A stretch of 64,000 nt of DNA, from NCBI GenBank assembly GCA_024401335.1, contig JAKSLH010000010.1, forward strand, positions 1 to 64,000. The letters are read 5' to 3'. Source of the stretch: Bacteroidales bacterium. GTDB taxonomy: Bacteria; Bacteroidota; Bacteroidia; Bacteroidales; Marinilabiliaceae. A model generated the notes under the pieces. It made no database searches and was not told where the DNA came from. It was given only the letters and a program-made list of their open reading frames with translations. How positions within the stretch are numbered: position 1 is the stretch's first letter; every line of letters begins with the position of its first letter. The translations under genes and the position numbers were made by a program. This document shows positions 51,615-60,810 of this stretch, in pieces.

Positions 51615-52301
51615 TTACCAATTCTTTTCAATCTTGCGTTTTTGGCCCTCCTGCATTTTCTTCCTCTCTTCTTGCAACTTATTCTCATCGTTCTGAATAG
51701 CATTCAGCAAACGCTCTGCCTCCTCCTTATCCATCTGCTGTTGCTGATCCTGCTGCTGTTGCTGTTGTTGATCTTGCTGATCCTGCTGTTGTTGTTCTTG
51801 TTGCTGCTGCTGTTGTTGATCTTGATTCTGCTGGTTCTGATCTTGATTCTGCTGCTGTTGTTGCTTATCATCCAGTAACTTCTTGGTTGCCACAAGATTA
51901 TATCGAGTCTGGTCGTCAAGAGGATTGCTCTTAAGCGACTTCTTAAACGCCTCGATAGCCGGTTCGAGTTCTTGCTTTGCAAAGTGACAATCACCTATGT
52001 TGTGATACAGCTCACCAAGCTTATTCTTGTCAGTTTCCTTACTTGCTAACTGGTTGAATTTCTCAAGAGCCTCATCATACTTCTGCTGCTTGAAAAGCGA
52101 ATTAGCATAGTTATAGTTAGCCTCATACGAATCAGGAGTCAAAGCCATTGCTTTAACGGCAGCCTCTTGAGCCTGGTCGAACAAGCTATCATGATAGAGC
52201 GTATAGCTATCACGAATATATTTGCGTTCTTGCTGTCCAAACGATATCATTGGTAACGCAAGAAATATCATAAACAATAAATGCTTCATAACTGTCTTCA
52301 T
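51615..52301 (-). CDS. batC: BatC: TPR protein with glutamine-rich linker
   Basis: The 228-residue protein has a signal peptide (to about 22), TPR repeats (about 30-140; YEANYNYANSLFKQQKYDEAL, LYHNIGDCHFAKQELEPAI), then about 50 residues made almost only of Gln with Asn and Asp (about 148-195), and a basic/acidic helical end. The linker is encoded by CAG/CAA-type triplets, so it is prone to length change by slippage. It lies 6 nt after batB. The TPR part is expected to bind BatA or BatB. Confidence 0.85.
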   Translation of the reverse strand: MKTVMKHLLFMIFLALPMISFGQQERKYIRDSYTLYHDSLFDQAQEAAVKAMALTPDSYEANYNYANSLFKQQKYDEALEKFNQLASKETDKNKLGELYHNIGDCHFAKQELEPAIEAFKKSLKSNPLDDQTRYNLVATKKLLDDKQQQQQNQDQNQQNQDQQQQQQQEQQQQDQQDQQQQQQQDQQQQMDKEEAERLLNAIQNDENKLQEERKKMQEGQKRKIEKNW

Positions 52302-52307
52302 TTTAGC

Positions 52308-53387
52308 TTATTCCTTTATTGACGGTTCAATAAACAAATCTCTATTAGCATTCTTCCTCGTAAAGATATCAAAGCCCGACAACTTAGGATTCTTTCTTCC
52401 AAGAATCAACAAGTCGATGAGTAGCAGGATAAGAACCACCAGTTCAAAATACATAAACTGCTCATTATACGAAGTAAAGACCTTAGCCTCAAACTCCGAC
52501 TTCTCTATTGAGTTCAACTCTTCAATTAAGGCGTTAATACCCGAACGAATGTTATTAGCAGGCACATAAGCGCCATTACCGGCAGCGGCCACCTGCATAA
52601 GTGATTGTTCATCTATACGCGTAATCACCACCTGGCCATCCTTATCCTTAATGAAGTTGCGAAGATCTCCCGGAACAACAGGCACAGGTGCGCCCTTCGT
52701 CGTTCCCATTCCCACAGTGTACACCCTAACGCCCATCTGAGCAGCACGTTGAGCCGCCTCGATCGCATCATCTTCGTGATTTTCACCATCTGTGATGACA
52801 ACGATAGCACGATTTATATCCTGCTGCGAGCTGAACGAGTTAAGGCTAAGATTTATCGCTGCACCGATAGCGGTACCCTGAGTAGGAACCATATCTGTAG
52901 ATATCGACTGCAGGAACATCTTTGCCGAAGGGTAATCAGTGGTAATAGGCAACTGAACATACGCCTGTCCGGCAAACACAACGATACCCAATCTATCATC
53001 ACCCAATTTATCGACCAATCGAGATACAGCCATCTTTGCCATATCCAATCTGGATGGAGAGATATCTTGAGCGTTCATACTGTTAGACACGTCCAAAGCG
53101 ATCATCAGTTCTATACCCTTACGCTTTGACGTCTCCAGCTTAGCGCCGAACTGTGGTCCGGCAAGAACCAAGATCTGTATTGCAAACGCAACAATCAATA
53201 TCCAGCTCTTCAAACGGAATCTACGATCGCTCATTGCAGGCATCAAGTGCGAGAGAAGCCTCATGTCACCAAAAGTCTCAAAAGCCTTCTTCCTCTTGCG
53301 TCCGAAATAGAGCATCATCAATGCAAAAACGGGTACAAGAATGAGCAGATATAGAAAATATGGATGTGCAAATCTAAATGAGTCCAT
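52308..53387 (-). CDS. batB: BatB: VWA-domain membrane protein
   Basis: The 359-residue protein has two N-terminal membrane segments (about 10-30 and 62-80), a VWA domain with the MIDAS start IALDVSNSMNAQD (DxSxS) and metal/fold landmarks GIVVFAGQAYVQLPITTD and VVITDGENHEDDA, and a C-terminal membrane helix (about 310-330). It is paired with BatA and is transcribed just after it (12 nt gap). Confidence 0.9.
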   Translation of the reverse strand: MDSFRFAHPYFLYLLILVPVFALMMLYFGRKRKKAFETFGDMRLLSHLMPAMSDRRFRLKSWILIVAFAIQILVLAGPQFGAKLETSKRKGIELMIALDVSNSMNAQDISPSRLDMAKMAVSRLVDKLGDDRLGIVVFAGQAYVQLPITTDYPSAKMFLQSISTDMVPTQGTAIGAAINLSLNSFSSQQDINRAIVVITDGENHEDDAIEAAQRAAQMGVRVYTVGMGTTKGAPVPVVPGDLRNFIKDKDGQVVITRIDEQSLMQVAAAGNGAYVPANNIRSGINALIEELNSIEKSEFEAKVFTSYNEQFMYFELVVLILLLIDLLILGRKNPKLSGFDIFTRKNANRDLFIEPSIKE

Positions 53388-53399
53388 AACAAAAAATAC

Positions 53400-54419
53400 T
53401 TATGGTAATGTTCTTAAAATCGTATTGCGCAATACTACCTCTAGGAGCAACAGAAGCAATGCAACGATCGCAAATGGCAGATACTCCTCCGTCTTCTTAG
53501 TGTATTCACGCACATCAAGTATCGTCTTCTCCATCTCGTCAATCTCCTCATAGATGGCCTGAAGGCTCTTCTTGTTTGTAGCACGGAAATATTTACCACC
53601 TGTCATGTCGGCAATTTTAGTCATCAGTTCTTCATCGATGTTGACCTCCTGATCGACATATTGAGTCTGAACCTGCTGACCATTTATGCCATACGGAGTG
53701 ACCACCTGCACAGGCACCTGGGCTGTTCCCCTTGTTCCCACGCCGATAGTATAGACTCTAATGCCAAACGTCTGAGCTATTTCAGCCGCTTTCTGCGGAG
53801 TGATATCGCCTCTATTGTTACAGCCATCCGTCAAGAGAATGATAACCTTGCTTTTTGCCTTGCTATCTTTAATTCTACTTATAGACGTTGCCAGTCCCAT
53901 ACCGATAGCCGTTCCATCTTCCAACATACCATTGGTCACGTCGTTAAAAAGGTTTGTCAAGGCAGTATGGTCGGTAGTCAGAGGGCATTGCGTAAAGCTC
54001 TCTCCAGCAAAAATCACAAGACCGATATTGTCGTTTGGACGGCTTGATATAAACTGAATACCAACATCTTTAGCAGCTTCCAGACGATTAGGCTTGAAGT
54101 CAATCGCCTGCATACTACCTGAGATATCTATAGCCATCACAATATCAATACCCTCGGTCTTCTCGTCCCTGAAGCTATTGCTTGACTGTGGTCGAGCTAT
54201 AACTGCGACAACAGCAACAAGCGCCAACATACGCAACACCATAGGCACATGTCTCAGATAGCTCTTCCACGAGCGTTTCTGACCGGCAAATGGCTTTATA
54301 GTAGAGAGTTGTATAGTGGCATTCAGCGTCTTACGCTTATATATATACCATGCCACATAAAAAGGTATCACCAACAGAACCCAAAAGACTCCCGGATGTA
54401 AAAAAGTTATGCCTTCCAT
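53400..54419 (-). CDS. batA: BatA: VWA-domain membrane protein
   Basis: The 339-residue protein has the same layout as BatB: N-terminal membrane helices (about 8-25 and 58-77), a VWA domain with MAIDISGSMQAIDF (DxSxS MIDAS), LVIFAGESFTQCPLTTDH and IILLTDGCNNRGD, and a C-terminal hydrophobic helix (about 310-335). Known bat operons encode these two VWA proteins in this order. It follows the membrane gene at 54433 after 13 nt. Confidence 0.9.
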   Translation of the reverse strand: MEGITFLHPGVFWVLLVIPFYVAWYIYKRKTLNATIQLSTIKPFAGQKRSWKSYLRHVPMVLRMLALVAVVAVIARPQSSNSFRDEKTEGIDIVMAIDISGSMQAIDFKPNRLEAAKDVGIQFISSRPNDNIGLVIFAGESFTQCPLTTDHTALTNLFNDVTNGMLEDGTAIGMGLATSISRIKDSKAKSKVIILLTDGCNNRGDITPQKAAEIAQTFGIRVYTIGVGTRGTAQVPVQVVTPYGINGQQVQTQYVDQEVNIDEELMTKIADMTGGKYFRATNKKSLQAIYEEIDEMEKTILDVREYTKKTEEYLPFAIVALLLLLLEVVLRNTILRTLP

Positions 54420-54432
54420 AGTTATCCTCTGA

Positions 54433-55443
54433 TTATTCGTTGTTAGTCACTGTCTTTTCGCCCGATTCGGAACCTGCATTTGACGCACGTTCTTCACGAG
54501 TCTTAGACACAAAATCTATAGCATACTTAATTGCCATATCATTTTCATCCGGGAGTGGTTCATGCTTTGCAAACTTCACAAAATCGGCCTCTTCCAATAT
54601 ATTCTTCAAACGGTCGCGGCTTTGAGTATCATCACTCAACGCACCTCTGAGGTCAGCCATGATTTCATCTGTCGTACTCTCCATAGCGCTTATGCCATAT
54701 CGCTCAGAGACGTACTTACGCAGAGTATCTGTTATGCTTGAATAATACTCCTTGAACTGATTCTTTTGCCATATCTTCTCAACTCTGATCTGCTCTAGTT
54801 CACGCAAAGCGACAACATCACATGGCTCTATATTCTTGACCTCAGCAGGCTCTTCACCACTCTTACGTGCGAGATACTTGCGATAATACCAAATACCAGC
54901 CACCACAGCAGCGATCAGCAGGAGCCCAATAATAATCCATGGAAGGTATTGCAGCAGCTCTCCAAAACTAAACGGAGTATTCTTCACATCCTTCACATCA
55001 AATATCTCTACGGTATGCGTCTCTTCATCTACAACAATATTCTGGAATGGGTTAACCACATTAAGAGCCATATCAGATGTTGTCACCTTATGACCATCCT
55101 CAAACTCCAATATCTCAATCGGCGGAATATAATGCAAACCAGAATCGAAAGATGTTACGATATAACGCTGTACAAGCTGAACAATTCCATTCTGAACCGT
55201 AGTGTCTATAGGCAATGCAGTAACAATCTCCACATCCTTTGTAAGAGAATCTGACAGTTGCTTATAGGCAACAGGCATATTTTCTGGATATGATGCACTC
55301 ACATTGAATCCGACCTGACCTCCAATCACAATTGTCATGGAATCGAGTTGAGCCTCAACCCTACCCTGTGCAAAGCACAAAGTATTCAAAGCCAACAAAA
55401 AAAGTGATAATATGTATTTCGTTCTAACCATATTAATTATCAT
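54433..55443 (-). CDS. Bat-cluster membrane protein with periplasmic beta domain
   Basis: The 336-residue protein has a signal peptide; the more likely start is Met5 at 55431 (MVRTKYILSLFLLALNTL). A beta-rich periplasmic part (about 25-160), one transmembrane helix (WIIIGLLLIAAVVAGIWYY, about 175-195) and a cytoplasmic helical domain (about 205-320) follow. It resembles the membrane gene usually between DUF58 and batA in Bacteroidetes (DUF4381/BatD-like layout). Its partner in the MoxR-DUF58-VWA assembly is inferred from position. Confidence 0.7.
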   Translation of the reverse strand: MIINMVRTKYILSLFLLALNTLCFAQGRVEAQLDSMTIVIGGQVGFNVSASYPENMPVAYKQLSDSLTKDVEIVTALPIDTTVQNGIVQLVQRYIVTSFDSGLHYIPPIEILEFEDGHKVTTSDMALNVVNPFQNIVVDEETHTVEIFDVKDVKNTPFSFGELLQYLPWIIIGLLLIAAVVAGIWYYRKYLARKSGEEPAEVKNIEPCDVVALRELEQIRVEKIWQKNQFKEYYSSITDTLRKYVSERYGISAMESTTDEIMADLRGALSDDTQSRDRLKNILEEADFVKFAKHEPLPDENDMAIKYAIDFVSKTREERASNAGSESGEKTVTNNE

Positions 55444-55478
55444 TTGTCACAACAGACCGGTCATAAAACCTGGCACAA

Positions 55479-56345
55479 TCACGCTCTCTGCTTAAAAAGC
55501 TTCAGCAACTGCTTGACGTAATCTTCATCAGTTCTGACCATAACATTATCCACCCCGGCCTTTGAGAACATTGTCTGAAGATCATCAACACGCTTCTGCC
55601 AAGCAGCAGCATATTGCTTACGCAATGTAACGTCGCTAGTATCTATCCACTGCTGCTCGTCGGTTTCTGCATCAACAGCCAGCATCATACCAACATCAGG
55701 CAACACAGCTTCGCGCCAGTCATATATATGCAAAGCCACAAGGTCGTGCTTATGGTTTGCAATCCTCAGCGACTTCTCGAAGTCCGCATCCATGAAGTCA
55801 GAGATCAAGAACGCCGTACAATGCTTCTTGATTGCACTAGTGAGATAACGCAGCGCCTCATTCAGATTTGTCCCCCTGTTTTCAGGTTCAAACGTCAGCA
55901 ACTCACGGATGATATGAAGCACATGTTTCTTACCCTTCTGCGGTGGTATGAAATTCTCCACCTTGTCGGAAAAGAAAATCACACCTATCTTGTCATTGTT
56001 CTGTATCGTAGAGAAAGCAAGTGTCGCAGCGATCTCGGTCACAAGGTTTTTCTTGAAACGATCCTTTGTACCGAATTCACGCGAGCCCGACACATCAACC
56101 AGCAACATCACAGTGTTCTCACGTTCTTCCTCAAAAACCTTGATGAAAGGACGATTCATTCGAGCAGTGACATTCCAGTCGATATTACGCACATCGTCAC
56201 CATACTGGTACTCTCGCACCTCGCTGAATGTCATACCCCTGCCCTTGAATGCAGAATGATACTCACCAGCGAATATATGGTTCGACAATCCGCGAGTCTT
56301 TATCTCTATCTGACGAACTTTCTTTATTAATTCGGTAGTTTCCAT
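55479..56345 (-). CDS. DUF58 domain protein of the Bat cluster
   Basis: The 288-residue start METTELIKKVRQIEIKTRGL at 56345 was chosen; it leaves a 1-nt gap to moxR, whereas the upstream ATG at 56360 would overlap it. The DUF58 signature FKGRGMTFSEVREYQYGDDVRN is followed by IDWNVTARM and a VWA-like domain with LLVDVSGSREFG. DUF58 proteins work with MoxR ATPases, possibly as chaperone or assembly partners. Cytoplasmic, no signal peptide. Confidence 0.88.
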   Translation of the reverse strand: METTELIKKVRQIEIKTRGLSNHIFAGEYHSAFKGRGMTFSEVREYQYGDDVRNIDWNVTARMNRPFIKVFEEERENTVMLLVDVSGSREFGTKDRFKKNLVTEIAATLAFSTIQNNDKIGVIFFSDKVENFIPPQKGKKHVLHIIRELLTFEPENRGTNLNEALRYLTSAIKKHCTAFLISDFMDADFEKSLRIANHKHDLVALHIYDWREAVLPDVGMMLAVDAETDEQQWIDTSDVTLRKQYAAAWQKRVDDLQTMFSKAGVDNVMVRTDEDYVKQLLKLFKQRA

Positions 56346-56346
56346 A

Positions 56347-57339
56347 CTAAGGCACCTCAACCTGATTGAGTATTTCGCTTATTATCTCGTCGCTAGTCAC
56401 ATTGTTTGCTTCAGCTTCGTAAGTCAATCCGATACGGTGACGGAGCACGTCGTGACAAACAGCACGAACATCTTCTGGTATCACATATCCTCTTCTCTTG
56501 ATGAAAGCGTAAGCCTTAGCCGCCATAGAGAGACTGATTGACGCACGAGGTGACGCACCGCATGATATCATCTCTACGAAACGATCGAGCTTATACTGCT
56601 CTGGATAACGAGTAGCGAAGACTATATCTACAATATACTTCTCAATCTTCTCGTCCATATAGACATCCTTCACAACATCTCGTGCTCTTACGATATCTTC
56701 TGGCTTCAACAGCTTGCTTGGCTGTGGGAACTGCTTGAGAAGGTTGTTTCTGATAATGAGCTGCTCCTCTTCCTTCTTAGGGTAGTCAATGATAACCTTA
56801 AGCATAAAACGGTCAACCTGAGCCTCTGGCAGAGGATAAGTACCCTCCTGCTCAATAGGGTTCTGTGTAGCCATAACCAAGAAAGGCTTTGCCATCTTAT
56901 AAGTCTGGTCACCGATTGTCACCTGACGCTCCTGCATAGCTTCGAGCAATGCGCTCTGCACCTTAGCTGGAGCACGGTTGATCTCATCCGCCAAAATAAA
57001 GTTAGAGAAGATAGGGCCCTTCTTTACGACAAACTCTTCAGTCTTCTGGCTGTATATGAGCGTACCAAGGATATCTGCTGGGAGAAGGTCTGGCGTAAAC
57101 TGAATACGTGCAAAATCTGCATCAACAATCTTGGCAAGTGTATTAATAGCAAGTGTCTTGGCCAAACCCGGAACGCCTTCCAACAATATGTGTCCATCTG
57201 AAAGAAGACCGATAAGCAAACTCTCTACAAGATGCTTCTGACCAACAATAACCTTATTCATCTCCATAGAGATAAGGTCAACAAACGAACTCTCCTGCTT
57301 TATGCGTTCATTGAGTTCTTTAATTTCATTTGCGTCCAT
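56347..57339 (-). CDS. MoxR family AAA+ ATPase of the Bat cluster
   Basis: The 330-residue protein has Walker A LLEGVPGLAKTLAINTLA (about residues 52-69), Walker B ILADEINRAPAKVQSALLEA, sensor-1 MATQNPIEQEGTYPLPEAQ and a C-terminal lid domain (SCGASPRASISLSMAAKA). This is the MoxR/BatI type, a chaperone-like ATPase for the VWA proteins. It is the first gene of an eight-gene Bat operon. It has a leader of about 70 nt containing a perfect hairpin. Confidence 0.93.
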   Translation of the reverse strand: MDANEIKELNERIKQESSFVDLISMEMNKVIVGQKHLVESLLIGLLSDGHILLEGVPGLAKTLAINTLAKIVDADFARIQFTPDLLPADILGTLIYSQKTEEFVVKKGPIFSNFILADEINRAPAKVQSALLEAMQERQVTIGDQTYKMAKPFLVMATQNPIEQEGTYPLPEAQVDRFMLKVIIDYPKKEEEQLIIRNNLLKQFPQPSKLLKPEDIVRARDVVKDVYMDEKIEKYIVDIVFATRYPEQYKLDRFVEMISCGASPRASISLSMAAKAYAFIKRRGYVIPEDVRAVCHDVLRHRIGLTYEAEANNVTSDEIISEILNQVEVP

Positions 57340-57360
57340 TTATTCTTAATATTGTAATTG

Positions 57361-57380
57361 GCAACTGCGTATGCAGTTGC
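57361..57380 (-). promoter_or_regulatory. Leader hairpin upstream of the bat operon
   Basis: GCAACTGC (57361-57368) and GCAGTTGC (57373-57380) are exact inverted repeats around GTAT, between the -7 element and the moxR ATG. It could be an operator or an mRNA leader structure. Confidence 0.5.
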
Positions 57381-57417
57381 AATTGTGTTTTACATTACTT
57401 ATGCTTTATCAGCACTA

Positions 57418-57425
57418 CAAAGTTA
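57418..57425 (-). promoter_or_regulatory. -7 element of the bat operon
   Basis: TAACTTTG on the minus strand matches TAnnTTTG, 78 nt upstream of the moxR ATG. No -33 TTG at 19-21 nt was found. Confidence 0.45.
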
Positions 57426-57482
57426 ATATATGTTTTTGAATTACATACGCGTCAAAAATGGCTAATCTACCAACGTACGGGT

Positions 57483-57521
57483 TTCTGCTACGAAATGCAC
57501 AAATTCTGCTACGAAATGCAC
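57483..57521 (+). repeat. Two tandem 21-bp repeats between moxR and the SPOR gene
   Basis: TTCTGCTACGAAATGCAC occurs at 57483-57500 and 57504-57521 (period 21), followed by a degenerate third unit (GAAATTTGCAAC). There is no obvious gene here. Confidence 0.6.
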
Positions 57522-57544
57522 GAAATTTGCAACAAAAGGAAAAG

Positions 57545-57582
57545 GAAAAAAGCCCGGAAAGCTTTCGCTTTCATGGGCTTTT
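57545..57582. terminator. Terminator of the SPOR lipoprotein gene
   Basis: AAAAGCCC (57548-57555) pairs with GGGCTTTT (57575-57582), with an inner AAAGC/GCTTT stem around TTTC. A/T runs outside allow minus-strand termination after the stop at 57606. Confidence 0.8.
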
Positions 57583-57605
57583 GTCTTGTTTTTATACATC
57601 TGTAC

Positions 57606-58217
57606 TTATTTTTCAATAAGCAACCATGCGTCATCGTATTGTGGATATTTGATTTTCACCTGTGCCAGCTTTTTCCTGGCAGTGTCTTCTGCCGCTTCAT
57701 TGAAGACCGTCACTCTATACATGCCGTCTTCATTCTCAACTATGTTAGGTGTATACCCCTGTTCCACCAACGTCTCACAAGCAGTGCGAGCATTGGCTAG
57801 TGACTTGAAGGAACCTACGACAACATGATATTTGCCATCCGTCTTTATCGACGACTCTATCACCTTCACCTTCTCGACCTTTGCCTTAGCAGCCGCCGCT
57901 ATAGCAGCCTCCTCTGCCGCAGCCTTAGCCTTAGCTTCAGCCATAGCCTTTCGAGCGGCCTCTTCAGCCTCCCTTGCCTTAGCTTCGGCCTCCGCACGAG
58001 CCTGTTGTTCTGCAGCCTGCGCAGCTCTTCGGGCCTTCTCTGCAGCCTCTTCTGCCGCCGCCTTCTCCATAGCAAGCTGTGCATCATTCTTTACCTTTGG
58101 TGATGCCGATGCCGTGGTTCTCTTTGTCGTGCCCAACGACGACGACCCCTTATGCGACGCACACGACACAAGCATAAGTCCCGCTAGCGCTATTGCAATA
58201 ACTCTACAAACTCTCAT
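57606..58217 (-). CDS. SPOR-domain lipoprotein with Ala/Glu-rich coiled coil
   Basis: The 203-residue protein starts at 58217 (MRVCRVIAIALAGLMLVSC), giving a proper lipoprotein signal with lipobox LVSC. Residues about 50-120 are an Ala/Glu/Lys/Arg helix (AEEAAEKARRAAQAAEQQ). The C-terminal ~75 residues (KYHVVVGSFKSLANARTACE ... YPQYDDAWLL) form a SPOR domain, which binds denuded peptidoglycan at division or remodelling sites. It ends at a terminator and follows dnaJ after 50 nt. Confidence 0.84.
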   Translation of the reverse strand: MRVCRVIAIALAGLMLVSCASHKGSSSLGTTKRTTASASPKVKNDAQLAMEKAAAEEAAEKARRAAQAAEQQARAEAEAKAREAEEAARKAMAEAKAKAAAEEAAIAAAAKAKVEKVKVIESSIKTDGKYHVVVGSFKSLANARTACETLVEQGYTPNIVENEDGMYRVTVFNEAAEDTARKKLAQVKIKYPQYDDAWLLIEK

Positions 58218-58267
58218 GGTTCCGACATTGATTATTATGGACATCTGCCGATGGTCCTGTGTTCATA

Positions 58268-59407
58268 TTAATTAAACATCGACTTCATTCTTGAGAAGAA
58301 TCCAGCCTTATCGGTAGCCGACGGATTGAATGATGATGCATTCTTGAGCTGCTCAACAATCTTGATTTCATCCTTCGAGAGCGACTTTGGCACAAATATA
58401 TCTACGCGAACCAGCAAGTCGCCCTTTCGTCCTCCATTGACCGATGGCAAGCCCTTGCCTTGCAGACGCAACACCTTGCCAGGCTGTGTTCCGGCATCTA
58501 TCTTGAGACGCACCTTGCCATCTACTGTTGGCACCTCCACCTGTGTTCCCAACAACACATCAGGGATGCTCAAATAGAGATGATATATGAGGTTGCTACC
58601 GTCTCTTACGAGCTCATCATGTGGCTCCTCGTCAATCACCACTATAAGGTCGCCATTTATGCCACCATTCCTAGCCGCATTTCCCTTACCTGTGACATTG
58701 AGCTGCATGCCAGCCTCAACACCGGCAGGTATCTTAACGCTTACTACTTCCTCTTCCTCTACAAGACCTGTTCCATGACAACATGTACACTTGTCGGTGA
58801 TAGTCTTACCCTCTCCATGACAATATGGACAGGTTGACTGGCTTTGCATAGGACCAAGGAACGACTGGACAACCTGTGTGATGACACCTGTTCCATGACA
58901 ATGCGAGCAAGTCTTCACGCTCGACGCATCCTTGGCTCCACTACCTCCACACTGCTTACACTGTACCTGTTTCTTGACCTTGAACTTTTTCTCTACGCCA
59001 TTGGCTATCTCACTAAGATTAAGCTTAACCTTTACGCGCAAGCTAGAACCCTTCTGCACCCTCTGTCCACGACTTCTTCCGCCGCCGAAACCAAAACTGC
59101 CAAAGATGTCGCCAAACTGGCTGAAGATATCATCCATCGACATGCCGCCGCCATAGAAGCCGCCGCCACCACCGCCGCCGTTTTCAAACGCAGCGTGACC
59201 AAACTGGTCGTACTTGGCTTTCTTATCAGCATTAGACAACACATCGTATGCCTCTGCAGCCTCCTTGAACTTCTCCTCAGCTTCCTTGTCGCCAGGATTC
59301 TTGTCAGGATGGTATTTGATGGCCAACTTTCTATAGGCCTTCTTTATTTCATCAGCCGAAGCACCCTTTGAGACGCCCAGCACTTCATAATAATCTCTTT
59401 TTGCCAT
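58268..59407 (-). CDS. dnaJ: Chaperone protein DnaJ
   Basis: The 379-residue protein has the J domain (residues 1-70) with HPD in [17 protein letters not shown], a Gly-rich segment with [11 protein letters not shown], four zinc repeats ([32 protein letters not shown]) and the C-terminal substrate domain. It stimulates DnaK ATPase with GrpE, whose gene lies 29 nt upstream. The dnaK gene is not in the window. Confidence 0.96.
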   Translation of the reverse strand: MAKRDYYEVLGVSKGASADEIKKAYRKLAIKYHPDKNPGDKEAEEKFKEAAEAYDVLSNADKKAKYDQFGHAAFENGGGGGGGFYGGGMSMDDIFSQFGDIFGSFGFGGGRSRGQRVQKGSSLRVKVKLNLSEIANGVEKKFKVKKQVQCKQCGGSGAKDASSVKTCSHCHGTGVITQVVQSFLGPMQSQSTCPYCHGEGKTITDKCTCCHGTGLVEEEEVVSVKIPAGVEAGMQLNVTGKGNAARNGGINGDLIVVIDEEPHDELVRDGSNLIYHLYLSIPDVLLGTQVEVPTVDGKVRLKIDAGTQPGKVLRLQGKGLPSVNGGRKGDLLVRVDIFVPKSLSKDEIKIVEQLKNASSFNPSATDKAGFFSRMKSMFN

Positions 59408-59436
59408 ATATCTTAACTAAATAGCCTGCATATAAA

Positions 59437-60033
59437 TTACTGGCAAACGACAACCTTTGCGAATCTTATCACCTTGTCGCCCATCTTGTAGCCCTTCTCT
59501 ACGCAATCAAACACCTTGCCCTTGAGGTCTTCTGATGGAGCAGGTATAGTAGTGATAGCTTCGTGCACATCTGCATCAAAAGCCTCTCCCTTTGCAGGTA
59601 TCTCTGTCACTCCCTTCTTTGTAAGGAACTCAGAGAACTTCTTGTAGATGATATCCACTCCTTCCTTGAGCGAAGCGACATCTGCCGCATCTGTCATATG
59701 CTGTAATCCTCTTTCAAAGTCATCCATCACAGGAAGCAGACCAACCAATATGTCAGAGCCGGCACCCTTTATGAGATCGGCCTTCTCCTTTATCGTACGC
59801 TTACGATAGTTGTCATATTCTGCTGCCAAACGCACATACTTGTCATTCATCTCGGCTAGCTTCGCCTTAAGCTGATCCTCTTCACTCATAGGTTCAGCAT
59901 TCGACTCGCCTTCCTTCACTTCCTCTGAAGCCTCTGCATTCTCTACCTTAGCTTCTACATTCTCTTCTGCGTTCTGAGCTGTCTCTTTCACTTCCTGCTC
60001 ATCTGCCGCATTTTTCTGCTCTTCTGTCGACAT
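59437..60033 (-). CDS. grpE: Nucleotide exchange factor GrpE
   Basis: The 198-residue protein starts with a very acidic low-complexity region (about 1-55), followed by the coiled coil and the GrpE core: YDNYRKRTIKEKADLIKGA, LLPVMDDFERGLQ and the C-terminal beta domain ending in KMGDKVIRFAKVVV. It releases ADP from DnaK. It forms an operon with dnaJ. Confidence 0.95.
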   Translation of the reverse strand: MSTEEQKNAADEQEVKETAQNAEENVEAKVENAEASEEVKEGESNAEPMSEEDQLKAKLAEMNDKYVRLAAEYDNYRKRTIKEKADLIKGAGSDILVGLLPVMDDFERGLQHMTDAADVASLKEGVDIIYKKFSEFLTKKGVTEIPAKGEAFDADVHEAITTIPAPSEDLKGKVFDCVEKGYKMGDKVIRFAKVVVCQ

Positions 60034-60127
60034 ATATCTGCTGTATTTATTATTCTATTATTATCTAGTAAGTATCTTCAAATGCCTTGCCATGCAACGC
60101 TTTTCTGACACATTGTCAGTCACTCAC

Positions 60128-60153
60128 AAAAAAGGCAGCCTCTGGGGACTGCC
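60128..60153 (-). terminator. Terminator after the TlpA-like gene at 60180
   Basis: On the minus strand GGCAG(T)/(G)CTGCC closes a short hairpin followed by TTTTTT (plus-strand A-run 60128-60133). It lies 27 nt past the stop. Confidence 0.7.
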
Positions 60154-60179
60154 ATGTCATACATTGTATGCCAATATTT

Positions 60180-60701
60180 CTATTTCAAGAGATTCTTCAG
60201 CGTCGCTTTCAATGCCGGACCACGAAGATTCTTTGCTACTATAATGCCATCTGCATCAATCAAGAAACTTGAAGGGATGCTATGGATATTATAGCGCTGA
60301 GCAGCTTTACTGCCCCATCCGCCGAAATCGCACACATGTGAATTCCACTCAAGGCTATCCTTAGCAATCGCTGTCTTCCATCTGTCGATGTTGTTGTCCA
60401 ACGAGACACTATAGACTGTAAAACCGTTACCGTTCTTGAACTGCTTATCCTTGAACTCACGATATACCTTTACCACATTAGGGTTTTCGTAGCGGCAAGG
60501 GCCACACCATGACGCCCAGAAATCGACAAGGACCATCTTACCCTTCAACGAACTCAACGCTACAGCTCGTCCGTCGGGATTGTTAAACAACAGTTCTGGA
60601 GCCTTGTCGCCTACCTCAAGACCTACCTTCTGCGCATTTGCAGTCAATGATGAAGCTACCATCACAACAACTGCAAGAAGAATCTTTACTATCTTTTTCA
60701 T
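60180..60701 (-). CDS. TlpA-like thiol-disulfide oxidoreductase, exported
   Basis: The 173-residue protein has a signal peptide (MKKIVKILLAVVVMVASSL, to about ANAQ) and a TlpA/AhpC-TSA domain. The active site FWASWCGPCRYENP has Cys66 and Cys69. The C-terminal half contains the conserved cis-Pro region YNIHSIPSSFLIDADG. It is expected to reduce envelope disulfides, with DsbD (33575) as a possible electron source. Its neighbour at 60811 is a paralogue lacking the cysteines. Confidence 0.9.
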   Translation of the reverse strand: MKKIVKILLAVVVMVASSLTANAQKVGLEVGDKAPELLFNNPDGRAVALSSLKGKMVLVDFWASWCGPCRYENPNVVKVYREFKDKQFKNGNGFTVYSVSLDNNIDRWKTAIAKDSLEWNSHVCDFGGWGSKAAQRYNIHSIPSSFLIDADGIIVAKNLRGPALKATLKNLLK

Positions 60702-60751
60702 ATATCAATCATTACATCTGAGAATATACACTTTACGTGCCAAATACTTCT

Positions 60752-60782
60752 CAAAAGTATATAACAAAAGCCACATTTCCAA
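60752..60782 (-). promoter_or_regulatory. Promoter of the TlpA-like gene, overlapping a terminator
   Basis: On the minus strand TTG (60782-60780) and TACTTTTG (60759-60752) are 20 nt apart. The -33 end overlaps the terminator stem of the upstream gene. The leader to the ATG at 60701 is about 45 nt. Confidence 0.65.
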
Positions 60783-60803
60783 TTTAATGTCGAAAATGTG
60801 GCT
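60764..60803 (-). terminator. Terminator of the cysteine-less thioredoxin-like gene
   Basis: AGCCACATTT (60769-60778) pairs with AAATGTGGCT (60794-60803); minus-strand RNA then reads TTTTGTT. It lies 8 nt past the stop. Confidence 0.75.
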
Positions 60804-60810
60804 CTATACA

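Noticed and set aside
51606-51878. Plus-strand ORF of almost pure Leu/Ile
   Set aside because: It is the antisense image of the BatC glutamine repeat; no real membrane protein.
57483-57521. Possible CRISPR-like repeat
   Set aside because: Only two contiguous units with a 3-nt gap, no spacers and no cas genes.
57330-57800. Plus-strand ORF containing two CYEMH repeats
   Set aside because: The repeats reflect the 21-bp DNA repeat, and the ORF runs through a terminator into the antisense of the SPOR gene.
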